Origin: an uncultured Caryophanales bacterium
GTDB taxonomy: Bacteria; Bacillota_I; Bacilli_A; RFN20; CAG-826
Length of the DNA stretch: 53,496 nt
Direction: 5' to 3'
Assembly (NCBI GenBank): GCA_946185585.1
Contig: CAMHJP010000003.1
Coordinates: 1-53,496 of the forward strand
Shown here: one piece after another, positions 8,932 to 18,643 of the stretch
Position numbering within the stretch: the stretch's first letter is position 1
How the letters are laid out: each line of letters opens with the position of its first letter
Translations under genes and position numbers: made by a program
The notes under the pieces: model-generated
The model's input: the letters and a program-made list of their open reading frames with translations, nothing else
Database searches by the model: none
Told to the model about the DNA's origin: nothing

Positions 8932-11172
8932 ATGGGTAGATATTTGTATTACATTATTGCTCTAGTAACCGCTGGGTTAATGTTTTTAACCTATTTTCTT
9001 GTTCACAAAAAAGCTAATAAACGCATCCACTTAGTTCACGTTATCGTGGCGTGGGGCGTTTTTGCTTTATTCTTCGTTTGGTCACTCCTCTCTAAAGGAG
9101 GTTACCTTAGAAACGTTGTTCGAGTCGAACTATTCTCTCCGTTTGAAGGAGTAAAAACTGTTGTATCAACTGCTGACGCAACAAGAATGGCGCTTTTTGG
9201 CTATTGGATGTTTATCGTTTTGCACATTACAACAATTGTTTCGGCGATGTTTAAATTCAAAGTTATTCATCGAATGGAACACATTATCTCCCCAGTTCTT
9301 GCTTTATTCTGTTTAATTTTCCTTCCTTATTTCATTTTTGGTGAAGTTAAAACATTTGAAGTTACAGCTTGTGGAATTCTTATTGCTGTGGAACTTGGTG
9401 TGATTGTTGGTAAATTGATTTATCAAGCAATCTTTGAACAAATTAGCTACAAGATGGACAAATACGAGATTGTTGAACTCGTGATGTGCACTCTTGGAGC
9501 TGTTTTATTTACAATGCCAGAATTCCTTCCATATTCATTATTTGGAAACGTCACATTCTATGCTCCAATGAAGAGCTTCGCGACAGGACATCGTTACTAT
9601 TTGTACATGACCTTTATCTTCTTGATTGGCTTACCAATCTTGCTCAGACATCGTCGTGGTGAATACGCCCGAATGATTATGTTCTACATTTCTATGGGTG
9701 GATTAATTGCCTTTGCTAATGGCTATAGTTTTGCTGATATTATTCATCCATGGGACTGGCCATTACATATTTGTAATACTGCCATGTTTATTCTCCCAAT
9801 TGCCCTTGTCACTAAGAGTGAAAAGGTTTTCTATTTCACATTCTTTATTAATATTCTTGGTGCGTTCCTAGCGATTATGATGCCAGAATACGCTGATGAT
9901 ACAAATTTCATTGCTCCTCGAGCTGTGGAGTTCTTCACAAACCACATTTTAGCGTTTGCTGGACCACTTGTTTGTGTTTTAGCTGGAGTTTTTCCTCGAC
10001 CAAAGAAAAAACAATTCTTCTATTCCATGGTTGGATTCGCTATCTACTACCTAGTTGTATTATTTGCTAATACATTCTTTACCGCATTTGTTCCACGTTA
10101 TGATGCTCAAGGTAATCTTGATCGATATAACTTCTTCTATATTAATGACGACTTTGTCGCGAAGAAGATTGGAGCATCTGACTTGTTATACAAGTTTGCT
10201 TGGAACTTCGATATTGCGGATAAACACTTCACTATGTACCCACTTTATCAAGTGATTTATTTCTTTGGATTCGTTTTAATGTCCATTGGAATGTGGTACG
10301 TTTACGCTTGGATCTTCCAATTCCAAGATACGCTAATTTATTTAAACAATCGTGCAGCAGCCATGAAAATGGATCAGCTTGCTTTAACTCAAAAGTTTAA
10401 TCAAAAGGAGGTTTCGTCCTGTATGAATCCTGAAAGTGTCGACAAATTAGTCATTTCCCATTTTGGGAAACGATACTCCGAATCTGCTCCATTTGCAGTT
10501 CGCGATATTAACTTTGTAGCCAATGCTGGTGAAATTATTGGTTTCCTTGGACCTAACGGTGCAGGTAAATCCACAACAATTAAAGCTATTGTTGGTATTC
10601 ATCTTCCAACCGAAGGAAAGATTGAAGTAAATGGTTTCGATGTCGCTGTTCAACCAGTTCAAGCAAAACGTCAAATCGGTTTCGTTCCTGACCATTATGC
10701 TTTATACGAAAACCTCTCTGGTCGCGAGTATTTAAACTACATCGCTGACCTTTATGAAGTTTCACAAAAAGACCGTGACGAATTCCTCGAAGAATTCTTA
10801 GATACACTTGCTATGAGAGAAGCCATCGATAACAAGATGCAAACCTATTCTCATGGTATGAAACAAAAAATTGCTATTATGGCATCTATTATTCATAACC
10901 CAAAATTATGGATTCTTGATGAACCATTAACTGGTCTTGACCCAGTGTCAATTTTCCAAGTTAAGCAATGTTTAAAGCGTCACGCTGAAAAAGGAAACAT
11001 CGTTTTCTTCTCGTCTCACTTAATTGATATTGTGGAGAAACTTTGTGACCGTATCATTATCATTTCTCACCATAAAGTTGTGGCGGTTGATAATGTCAAA
11101 GAACTCACTGATAAGGGAGTTAACCTCGAACAATATTACATGGAGAAAACAGGACAAGAAACCGGAAATTAA
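8932..11172 (+). CDS. Fusion: YwaF/TIGR02206-like polytopic membrane domain + ABC transporter ATP-binding domain
   Basis: N-terminal TM region with WPLHICNTAMFILPIAL; C-terminal Walker A GPNGAGKST, signature YSHGMKQK, Walker B LWILDEP. Confidence 0.85.
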   Translation: MGRYLYYIIALVTAGLMFLTYFLVHKKANKRIHLVHVIVAWGVFALFFVWSLLSKGGYLRNVVRVELFSPFEGVKTVVSTADATRMALFGYWMFIVLHITTIVSAMFKFKVIHRMEHIISPVLALFCLIFLPYFIFGEVKTFEVTACGILIAVELGVIVGKLIYQAIFEQISYKMDKYEIVELVMCTLGAVLFTMPEFLPYSLFGNVTFYAPMKSFATGHRYYLYMTFIFLIGLPILLRHRRGEYARMIMFYISMGGLIAFANGYSFADIIHPWDWPLHICNTAMFILPIALVTKSEKVFYFTFFINILGAFLAIMMPEYADDTNFIAPRAVEFFTNHILAFAGPLVCVLAGVFPRPKKKQFFYSMVGFAIYYLVVLFANTFFTAFVPRYDAQGNLDRYNFFYINDDFVAKKIGASDLLYKFAWNFDIADKHFTMYPLYQVIYFFGFVLMSIGMWYVYAWIFQFQDTLIYLNNRAAAMKMDQLALTQKFNQKEVSSCMNPESVDKLVISHFGKRYSESAPFAVRDINFVANAGEIIGFLGPNGAGKSTTIKAIVGIHLPTEGKIEVNGFDVAVQPVQAKRQIGFVPDHYALYENLSGREYLNYIADLYEVSQKDRDEFLEEFLDTLAMREAIDNKMQTYSHGMKQKIAIMASIIHNPKLWILDEPLTGLDPVSIFQVKQCLKRHAEKGNIVFFSSHLIDIVEKLCDRIIIISHHKVVAVDNVKELTDKGVNLEQYYMEKTGQETGN

Positions 11173-11174
11173 CG

Positions 11175-12911
11175 ATGAAAAAATTCCTAGCAAAAGTTAA
11201 ACATTTTTTGCAAAAGTCCACTCAATCTGTGAAGGGATTCTTTCAACGTGTCTTTAGAAAAATTGCTTCCTACAAGTTAACAACACTTGTGTTGATGCAA
11301 TTAAAAGACAAGTGGAATTTATCGTTCAAAAACAATAAGAGAGCGGCTATTTTTAAACTATCCGCTTACTTAGTTTTATTTGCAGTTTTAACCGCTCTTT
11401 GCTGGTTTATTATGTTTTTCATTGGGTCATATCTCCACATCTTTATTGGTTATCGAATTCCATTAAATGCAATGATTCCAGTAATCGGCATCTTGACCGT
11501 ATTTGAAGGTGTTTCAATCTTAATTGGTTTAACACGCTCCTTGTTCTTTGCCAAAGATAATGTCGTTTTAATTACATACCCAGTTAAATCCAACACATTA
11601 TTTATTTCTAAACTCATTGTTTATTACATTGATGCTTTAAAGAAATCATTCATGATGTTTGTTCCAATCTTAATTGGATTTGGAATTATTTATGGTTACG
11701 GTGTTGGGTTCTATTTCTTAATCATCCTTTTGGATTTGTTCTACATGGCTGTGATCGTCTTAATCTGCGGATTATTAGCTATTCCAGCTTGCTATGTTTT
11801 AAGATTCATTGATAAGTTTAACTTTGTTAAAATCATTGTCGCTTTAGCTTTAGCTGGAGCATTCATTTATGTCTCAATCATTGTGATTGGAGTTATTCCA
11901 TCTAACATCAACCTTATGGAAGAATACGATAAGTTTTCCAAGAGCATGAATAACTTCTTGTTTAACTTCTCACAGACATTTACTGTTTTAAGATCGATTA
12001 CAAGGATGTTCCTTGGAACAAATAATGGTTTATCCATGTCATATGCCTCCATTTATACACTCCTTGGTTTAGCAATTATGATTGGTGCAATTGCACTCCT
12101 TGTTGTTGGAAATGCTTACTTAAGTAAACCTTTCTATACGAAGATGATTGCCACATCAAATATCTCCAAGAAGCCTGTCACAAAACCAAGAAAGAACGTT
12201 CGTGTTTGGAATTGGGTTTCTGTTCTTAAATACGAAACCTTACGTATTTTGCGTAACGAAAAGATTATTATTGCCTCATTAGTTTGTATTATTGTGATGC
12301 CAATTGTCTCAATTTTAGCTAACAAGATTTATTGCTCAATTAACACTCGTTCAACCGGGGCATATTACATTTATGTCTTTAATTTCATCTTTGTTTTAAT
12401 TGTTTTGTTTTCACACAATACATCAACTTCATATATTTACAGTAAAGATGGACCAAGCTGGCCAGTGAATAAGACAATGCCAATCAATCCAAAGATTTCT
12501 TTACCTTTACGTTTGGTTTATAACGCATTAATTTCATTAGCCATTATCATTCCGGCTTGTATCATTTTCTATCATAACTACAAGGATTCGATGTTCTCAT
12601 TACCAATCATGATCATCACTTTATTCATTTTGTCTTGCTTCCATATCTTGCTTTCCGCATCTTATGACTACTCACACTCCAAGAATAAAGATAAAGCTGA
12701 TATTGGTAGTGAAATCGTTACTGCCCATGAAATGGCTTCATTAGGCTTTGGCTTTGGAATTACTGTCGCGTTCCTTTTAATAATGATCCTCTTCCATTTA
12801 ACTGGAACAGTGAATCCAAATATTCGCTTATTAATTCTTTCAATCCTAGTGTTAGGATTTGAATTATGGTTCTTCCTTAGGAAGATTCGTTTAACATATC
12901 AGGAGAATTAA
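11175..12911 (+). CDS. ABC transporter permease (ABC-2-like exporter)
   Basis: About 12 hydrophobic segments; directly downstream of the ABC ATPase with 2-nt spacing. Confidence 0.75.
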   Translation: MKKFLAKVKHFLQKSTQSVKGFFQRVFRKIASYKLTTLVLMQLKDKWNLSFKNNKRAAIFKLSAYLVLFAVLTALCWFIMFFIGSYLHIFIGYRIPLNAMIPVIGILTVFEGVSILIGLTRSLFFAKDNVVLITYPVKSNTLFISKLIVYYIDALKKSFMMFVPILIGFGIIYGYGVGFYFLIILLDLFYMAVIVLICGLLAIPACYVLRFIDKFNFVKIIVALALAGAFIYVSIIVIGVIPSNINLMEEYDKFSKSMNNFLFNFSQTFTVLRSITRMFLGTNNGLSMSYASIYTLLGLAIMIGAIALLVVGNAYLSKPFYTKMIATSNISKKPVTKPRKNVRVWNWVSVLKYETLRILRNEKIIIASLVCIIVMPIVSILANKIYCSINTRSTGAYYIYVFNFIFVLIVLFSHNTSTSYIYSKDGPSWPVNKTMPINPKISLPLRLVYNALISLAIIIPACIIFYHNYKDSMFSLPIMIITLFILSCFHILLSASYDYSHSKNKDKADIGSEIVTAHEMASLGFGFGITVAFLLIMILFHLTGTVNPNIRLLILSILVLGFELWFFLRKIRLTYQEN

Positions 12912-12914
12912 CGT

Positions 12915-13409
12915 ATGAAAAAGTCATCAATTTTCTTATTGCTAATCGCGTTAATTGCTTCGATTTTCTACGTCTCGTTCTATGGAGCCCAATCACGTAA
13001 TGATCAGTTTAAGTCATATTTAACTTATGCTGAAATCACAGGTTACACACTTCGAGGAAGTGATGAAGAACTTCCAGTTGAAATTTATACTGATGATGAC
13101 ACTCATAAAGTGTATAAAGAAATTTATTTACCATTTGACCAACAAGACGGGCTACCTTATTTGTATATCAGCTATAACGTTGGTCCGAAGGAAGCTACAA
13201 ATGCTGATGCGTTTGAACTAAAAATTACTTCTGAAGTTCCTCAAGCACTTATTGATGGGGAAATGAGAGATCTAGTTACGCTAGATCACAACATCGTCAC
13301 ATTCTATGGACCATGTTGGGTTAGAATTGTGCTACACACAATTGATGGATCCGAACTAACCGACAATGTACGTATTAAATGTTACGCTGTCGAAGAGGAC
13401 GATGATTAA
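12915..13409 (+). CDS. Membrane-anchored extracytoplasmic protein of unknown function
   Basis: N-terminal signal anchor MKKSSIFLLLIALIASIFYVSFYG; remainder hydrophilic. Confidence 0.6.
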   Translation: MKKSSIFLLLIALIASIFYVSFYGAQSRNDQFKSYLTYAEITGYTLRGSDEELPVEIYTDDDTHKVYKEIYLPFDQQDGLPYLYISYNVGPKEATNADAFELKITSEVPQALIDGEMRDLVTLDHNIVTFYGPCWVRIVLHTIDGSELTDNVRIKCYAVEEDDD

Positions 13410-13465
13410 AATTGGATTATTTGCACTAGGTGCTAATAATATATAAAAAAGAAAGGAAAAAAGAG

Positions 13466-16162
13466 ATGAATAAGAAAAGTATCTCATTAGCAATTGCTTC
13501 TTTATTCTGTGCCACAGCTATGCTTGCTGGATGTAGCAAAAACGGTCCTGAAGAAGTTAAAGAAGTTGCTAATATGAAAATCTCTGGCATTCCAACAGCT
13601 TACCAAGTTGATGAAACAATCAATTGGTCAGCTCTTAAAGTTTCTGTGTCTTATAAAGACAACTCTAAAGAAACTTATGCTGGAAGCCAAATCCAATACG
13701 ATGTGACATCTGAAGTTGCTGCTGCAACAAAACTCGTTGTTTACACATCTGGCTTACATGATCAAACCACTCTTGCCGAGGGCGAATATAACATTGAAGC
13801 CGCATTTGCAACCAAACTTACTGAAAAGTATTCACTTGGTCGTATCGTTGTTGGAAAAATTACCGATGATAAATACACACTTGACTCATTTGAAGCTCCA
13901 GAATTCGTCGATACTTATAGACAAAAAATCGCCGATTCACAAGCTCACCCAGAAGAAGAATCAAGCTTCAAGTCAACAAGTGATCTATTCACTGTTGGTA
14001 CCAAAAATGTTTTCCGTTTCGTTCCACGTGCATCATTTGAATTAAAAGGTGCCACTGGCGGACACGCGAAACGTTATACAAACTATGAAAAGAACTTCTT
14101 CCTTAAGGAAGTTAAGTCTGATAGTTCCAAAGTTGACGCTGATGTTAACGATTACTCAATTCCAGCCGATCAAAGTGGAATTCAATTTAATGAATCTGCT
14201 GCTGGTAAAACATTTGAATTAACAGTTACACCAAAAGCTAGTGGATTTGCTGAAGATAGTAACGGACATCCAGCTGTTGTTACTTTTGCATTCCAAGTTA
14301 AGAGTGGATTAAACGTTTATACCGCAAAAGAACTCGGTGCATTAAACCTCACCAGCAAGGGTCTTGCTTATAACGCTGATGGAACACATGCTTATGTTGC
14401 TCACATTGGTAAAGCCGGTGGACAACCAGAAGCTGGCCGTACAAAACATTATTACACAGAAGGCATTCGTGCTAACGAAGTTGATCAAGTCTTCTACGAT
14501 AAGCTCAAAGGTGACTATGCCTATGTTGATACCGCTGGACTTTGGAAAGATTTCTTAACATATGATGAAAATACAAATCCAACCGGTATTTTCACTCCAG
14601 AAGAAATTACTAAATATACCGACATTAAAGGTGTCTTCTTCCAAAACAAAATTACATTAAACAAAGAAGATATTCCAGCTGACTATTTTATTACAGCTAA
14701 CGAACCAGGTAACCTTGATGGTTATGCTGATATGGAATGTTTCCGTGACGGTGCTGAAATTTATACACCAATCATTAACGCTGCTGAAAGTGGCGATGAC
14801 CGTTCACAAGACGTGGAAGTCAATGGTAACTACTTCATGCTTGACAACAAACTTCCACTTTGTAAATCAAACAGAGGTGATGCTGCTCACTCCGGTTTCC
14901 ACACTTATGGTCCAAATACATCAAGTGTTATGGGAACCTATGATCCAGGACACGCCTCATTATTCAAATTCTGTGGTATTGGTCCAGATCATTCCGATAA
15001 TTGGATCTACAAAAATAAAGATCTTCTCAAAGGTGCTAAAGGCATCTTGAAAAACCTCAACACAAAAGGTGTTATCGAAACAGTTACAGGTGATAACGTC
15101 CTTAGCGTTACCGCAATGATTGCTGCTAAAAACACCTATTGTAGTGCCGAATACAAAAATAACATTATTAAGTCATATCAAATTGGCTTATTCCCAGATA
15201 AGATGATTAAAGGTGAATTCTTAACCGAAACAATGGGAAGTAAAACTTACAAATGCAACACACTTATTGAAAACTGCCGTGTTTACGACTGCTCTAACTG
15301 TGCTATTTGTAACTACCACAATGGTGGTACAGTTGTGAAAACATCTGAATTTGCTCGTTTCGGTGGCGCCGCTATTCTTAACGCTGGTGATATCGAAGAA
15401 CTCAATACTGATGGAAATTATTGGCCATACGCAAAAGAAATTCGTGATCAAGAAATTGCTGAGAAAGGATCCAGTGATATTGACCCAACTGCAGCAACTT
15501 CTGATTTTGAGGACATTTGGCGTTCCTTCACCTACGTTGATGAAGCTTCAAGCTTAAGTTTCAACAACTATGTTGTTGGTACAGAAGCTTACTTCACAGC
15601 TGTTGGTATTGCTACAATTATGCCAGAAGTCTTCCAATACATTCTCCCAGGATACAATGAACTCTTTAATAAGATTAGTCATGCATTCAGATTCCAACAA
15701 CAAGGTAAGAATGTTTATAACATTGTTTCATTAAACCTTGATGGTCATGACTATGTCATGTCTAAAAATAGATACTGGTATGGTGATGTCGTTATGTATG
15801 CTGACAATGATGCCAAGAGACTTGATGCTGGTTGCAAGACCGAAGAAGCTCCATTTGCTAAATATCAAACTATTGACACAATCTTATCTTCCATGGGCTC
15901 GGCTTGCCCAGCCATCTTCTATACAGAAAAGGGTGATGTCTTTGCTTCATTATGGAATCCAGAAACCCAAACGCCAGGTGAAAACGATTACTTCTTTACA
16001 GCAGATTCGATCATTAACTTCTTCATGTCTGGTGGTACTGATACTTCGAAATTAGTTCCATTTGTCATGACAGATGCTAACGAATCCAACACAGTCAGTG
16101 TTCTTCTTCCAACTGGAAATACAACAATTAACGCTGTCTTTGAATTAAAGAAACTCGGTTAA
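13466..16162 (+). CDS. Large lipoprotein
   Basis: Start ATG 13466 after GAAAGGA; signal peptide with lipobox LAGC (AMLAGCSKNG); Ig-like region (SGIPTAYQVDETINWSALKVSVSYKD). Confidence 0.75.
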   Translation: MNKKSISLAIASLFCATAMLAGCSKNGPEEVKEVANMKISGIPTAYQVDETINWSALKVSVSYKDNSKETYAGSQIQYDVTSEVAAATKLVVYTSGLHDQTTLAEGEYNIEAAFATKLTEKYSLGRIVVGKITDDKYTLDSFEAPEFVDTYRQKIADSQAHPEEESSFKSTSDLFTVGTKNVFRFVPRASFELKGATGGHAKRYTNYEKNFFLKEVKSDSSKVDADVNDYSIPADQSGIQFNESAAGKTFELTVTPKASGFAEDSNGHPAVVTFAFQVKSGLNVYTAKELGALNLTSKGLAYNADGTHAYVAHIGKAGGQPEAGRTKHYYTEGIRANEVDQVFYDKLKGDYAYVDTAGLWKDFLTYDENTNPTGIFTPEEITKYTDIKGVFFQNKITLNKEDIPADYFITANEPGNLDGYADMECFRDGAEIYTPIINAAESGDDRSQDVEVNGNYFMLDNKLPLCKSNRGDAAHSGFHTYGPNTSSVMGTYDPGHASLFKFCGIGPDHSDNWIYKNKDLLKGAKGILKNLNTKGVIETVTGDNVLSVTAMIAAKNTYCSAEYKNNIIKSYQIGLFPDKMIKGEFLTETMGSKTYKCNTLIENCRVYDCSNCAICNYHNGGTVVKTSEFARFGGAAILNAGDIEELNTDGNYWPYAKEIRDQEIAEKGSSDIDPTAATSDFEDIWRSFTYVDEASSLSFNNYVVGTEAYFTAVGIATIMPEVFQYILPGYNELFNKISHAFRFQQQGKNVYNIVSLNLDGHDYVMSKNRYWYGDVVMYADNDAKRLDAGCKTEEAPFAKYQTIDTILSSMGSACPAIFYTEKGDVFASLWNPETQTPGENDYFFTADSIINFFMSGGTDTSKLVPFVMTDANESNTVSVLLPTGNTTINAVFELKKLG

Positions 16163-16179
16163 TTAGCAATTTAAATCTA

Positions 16180-16208
16180 AAAGAGGCGACTTCTGTTGCC
16201 TCTTTTTT
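16180..16208 (+). terminator. Rho-independent terminator
   Basis: AAAGAGGCGAC-ttct-GTTGCCTCTTTTTT. Confidence 0.85.
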
Positions 16209-16234
16209 CGTGTCAGTGTGTATAATATACACGT

Positions 16235-18640
16235 ATGATAGTTGTTAAAAATCTAGTCAAAAAATTCAAATCACCAAATAAAGATGAAGAAGTAATTGCG
16301 TTGGATCATTTATCTTTAACTTTACCTGATAAAGGATTTGTCGCGATTTATGGGGCCTCTGGATGTGGTAAATCAACCCTTTTAAATGTCTTAGGCGGAT
16401 TAGATTTAGCTGACGAAGGTGAAATGATCGTTAATGGTCGTAATACCTCAAAATTCTCGAAAGGTGATTGGAACTCTTATCGAAACCAAGAAGTTGGCTT
16501 CATTTTTCAAAACTACTATCTCTTACCTCACCTGAATGTTAAAGAAAACATCGCGATTACCTTACAAATGTCTAAACAAACTAAAGACATGGATCAGAAG
16601 ATTCACGATGCTTTAGTAGCGGTTGAACTGCCAAAATATGGAAAACGTTATCCAAAACAACTCAGTGGTGGTCAACAACAACGTGTCGCGATTGCTCGTG
16701 CCTTAATTTCTAACCCAACAATTATTCTTGCTGATGAACCAACTGGTGCTCTTGATGAGAAATCGAGCAAGATTGTTATGCATATCTTAAAAGAGATTTC
16801 CAAGAAACATCTCGTTGTCATGGTGACCCATAACGAACGTATGGCCAAAGAATATGCTGACCGTATGATTGAAATCTCTTATGGAAAGATTTTAAATGAT
16901 GAAAATCTCCAAAAAGTACCGCAAATCTCGGTTAATCGTGAACCTTTAAAGAGAGTTCATCTTCCATTTTCATCATCATTTAAATGGTCTTGCAGGAACG
17001 TAATAAAGAAAAAAGGAAGATCAATTCCAATCGCGATTGCGACGGCGATTGGTCTAGCTTCTGCTGGCCTAGTTTTGTCTATGACTAAAGGCGTGAATGA
17101 CTTTGTTGCTCAAGCCCAAAAAGAAGCCATCGGAGACTACCCAGTTTATGTTTCTTGCTATCCAAAAACATCTAGTGAATCCAACAAGGATAACTTAGTC
17201 GAATTCCCTGATGTTAACGAAATCATCATTGAGAAATCTGATTATGAAGTTCAAGAACACTATATCTCGATGCAAAAACAATTCATGGATTACATGGATG
17301 ATATGCCGAAAGAATATTACGCTGGACGACAAACAAACGAATCTTTAACGTTTAACTTATTTACTTCTCCATCTACTGGATCATATAAAAAGGTGTCTTC
17401 AACATCTTATACAATGTCGATTGCTCCTTATACTAAGAAAGCTGAAGAAGGTAACGATGCCTATAAATTCATTAAAGAACAATATGATGTTTTAGCCGGA
17501 CATCTTCCAGAAAGTGATACAGATTTAACCCTTGTCTTAGATACATTTAACCGTATTGACCTTGGTTACTTAACCAACATGGGTTTTGATACATCAGGTG
17601 AAAATATCACCTTTGATGAAATCCTCAACAAAAAAGAATACCGTGTTGTTTCCAACGATGACTATTTCATTCAACACGATGAAACAAAAGCAGATTACTT
17701 AGGAAAACACTACTATGAACCAAAAGGTGACTCGGAATATAAAGATCTCTATGATAACCATTCTGTTCATCAAATGAAAATTACCGGAATCATTCGTCCA
17801 AAGAAAGATTCTCCAAACCCACTATATAAGACGATTTTGTTGTACAACCCATCTTTCTTAGAAAATGTTATTAGAAAAATTAATAATGATTCACAGATTG
17901 TTAAAGACCAGAAAGAATACGGAATTTCTTATAACACCCATTACAAAGAGCGTGAGGCTTTTAAAGATACTTATGTGAATGGCCGAGCTATCACAGCAAA
18001 CTATCAATACGAATCGAGATTAGTTGATATTGGTTCATCGAGTCGTGTCACCGCGATTTACTATTACACAGCAACATTCCAACAAAGAGCCCAGATTGCT
18101 GACTACATTGATAAGTACGTTAAAGGAATGGATAAAGATTCTGATATTGTCTTAAAAACAAAAGACTATCTAGAAACTGTTACAGCAGCATTCTCTTCAA
18201 TTGCCTCAACATTCTCATCAGTCATGTTAATTTTCTCTCTTGTAACTATCCTTGTAGCGATGATTTTAACCGCAATTCTCACATATATTTCGGTAAACGA
18301 GAGAAAACGAGAGATTGGATTACTAAGAAGTTTAGGTGCACGGCGCATCGATATTTCGCTCATGTTTATCATTGAAGCAACGATCATTGGAATTGTCGCC
18401 GGCTTGCTTGGAATTGGTCTATGTTTTGGTCTAGCGCCAATCGTTGCTAAAGTCGTTGTTTCATTAATTTCAGCAGCTAATTTAAAAATCTTGACTCCAG
18501 ATGCAGCAACATTCTCAACGATTCAACCTTGGGTTATTCCAGCATTATTTATTGCCGCAATTCTTATTGGCGTTGTTGCTTGTTTACTACCAGCAATAGC
18601 TGCTGGACGTAAACGTCCTGCCGAATCACTTAAGGAATAA
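16235..18640 (+). CDS. MacB-like ABC transporter: ATP-binding domain fused to FtsX-type permease
   Basis: GASGCGKSTLLNVLGGL, LSGGQQQRVAIARAL; C-terminal FtsX region NERKREIGLLRSLGA. Confidence 0.9.
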   Translation: MIVVKNLVKKFKSPNKDEEVIALDHLSLTLPDKGFVAIYGASGCGKSTLLNVLGGLDLADEGEMIVNGRNTSKFSKGDWNSYRNQEVGFIFQNYYLLPHLNVKENIAITLQMSKQTKDMDQKIHDALVAVELPKYGKRYPKQLSGGQQQRVAIARALISNPTIILADEPTGALDEKSSKIVMHILKEISKKHLVVMVTHNERMAKEYADRMIEISYGKILNDENLQKVPQISVNREPLKRVHLPFSSSFKWSCRNVIKKKGRSIPIAIATAIGLASAGLVLSMTKGVNDFVAQAQKEAIGDYPVYVSCYPKTSSESNKDNLVEFPDVNEIIIEKSDYEVQEHYISMQKQFMDYMDDMPKEYYAGRQTNESLTFNLFTSPSTGSYKKVSSTSYTMSIAPYTKKAEEGNDAYKFIKEQYDVLAGHLPESDTDLTLVLDTFNRIDLGYLTNMGFDTSGENITFDEILNKKEYRVVSNDDYFIQHDETKADYLGKHYYEPKGDSEYKDLYDNHSVHQMKITGIIRPKKDSPNPLYKTILLYNPSFLENVIRKINNDSQIVKDQKEYGISYNTHYKEREAFKDTYVNGRAITANYQYESRLVDIGSSSRVTAIYYYTATFQQRAQIADYIDKYVKGMDKDSDIVLKTKDYLETVTAAFSSIASTFSSVMLIFSLVTILVAMILTAILTYISVNERKREIGLLRSLGARRIDISLMFIIEATIIGIVAGLLGIGLCFGLAPIVAKVVVSLISAANLKILTPDAATFSTIQPWVIPALFIAAILIGVVACLLPAIAAGRKRPAESLKE

Positions 18641-18643
18641 CAA

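Noticed and set aside
14715-15050. 111-aa + strand ORF and similar ORFs inside 13466-16162
   Set aside because: Frame-shadow ORFs within a continuous large lipoprotein gene.
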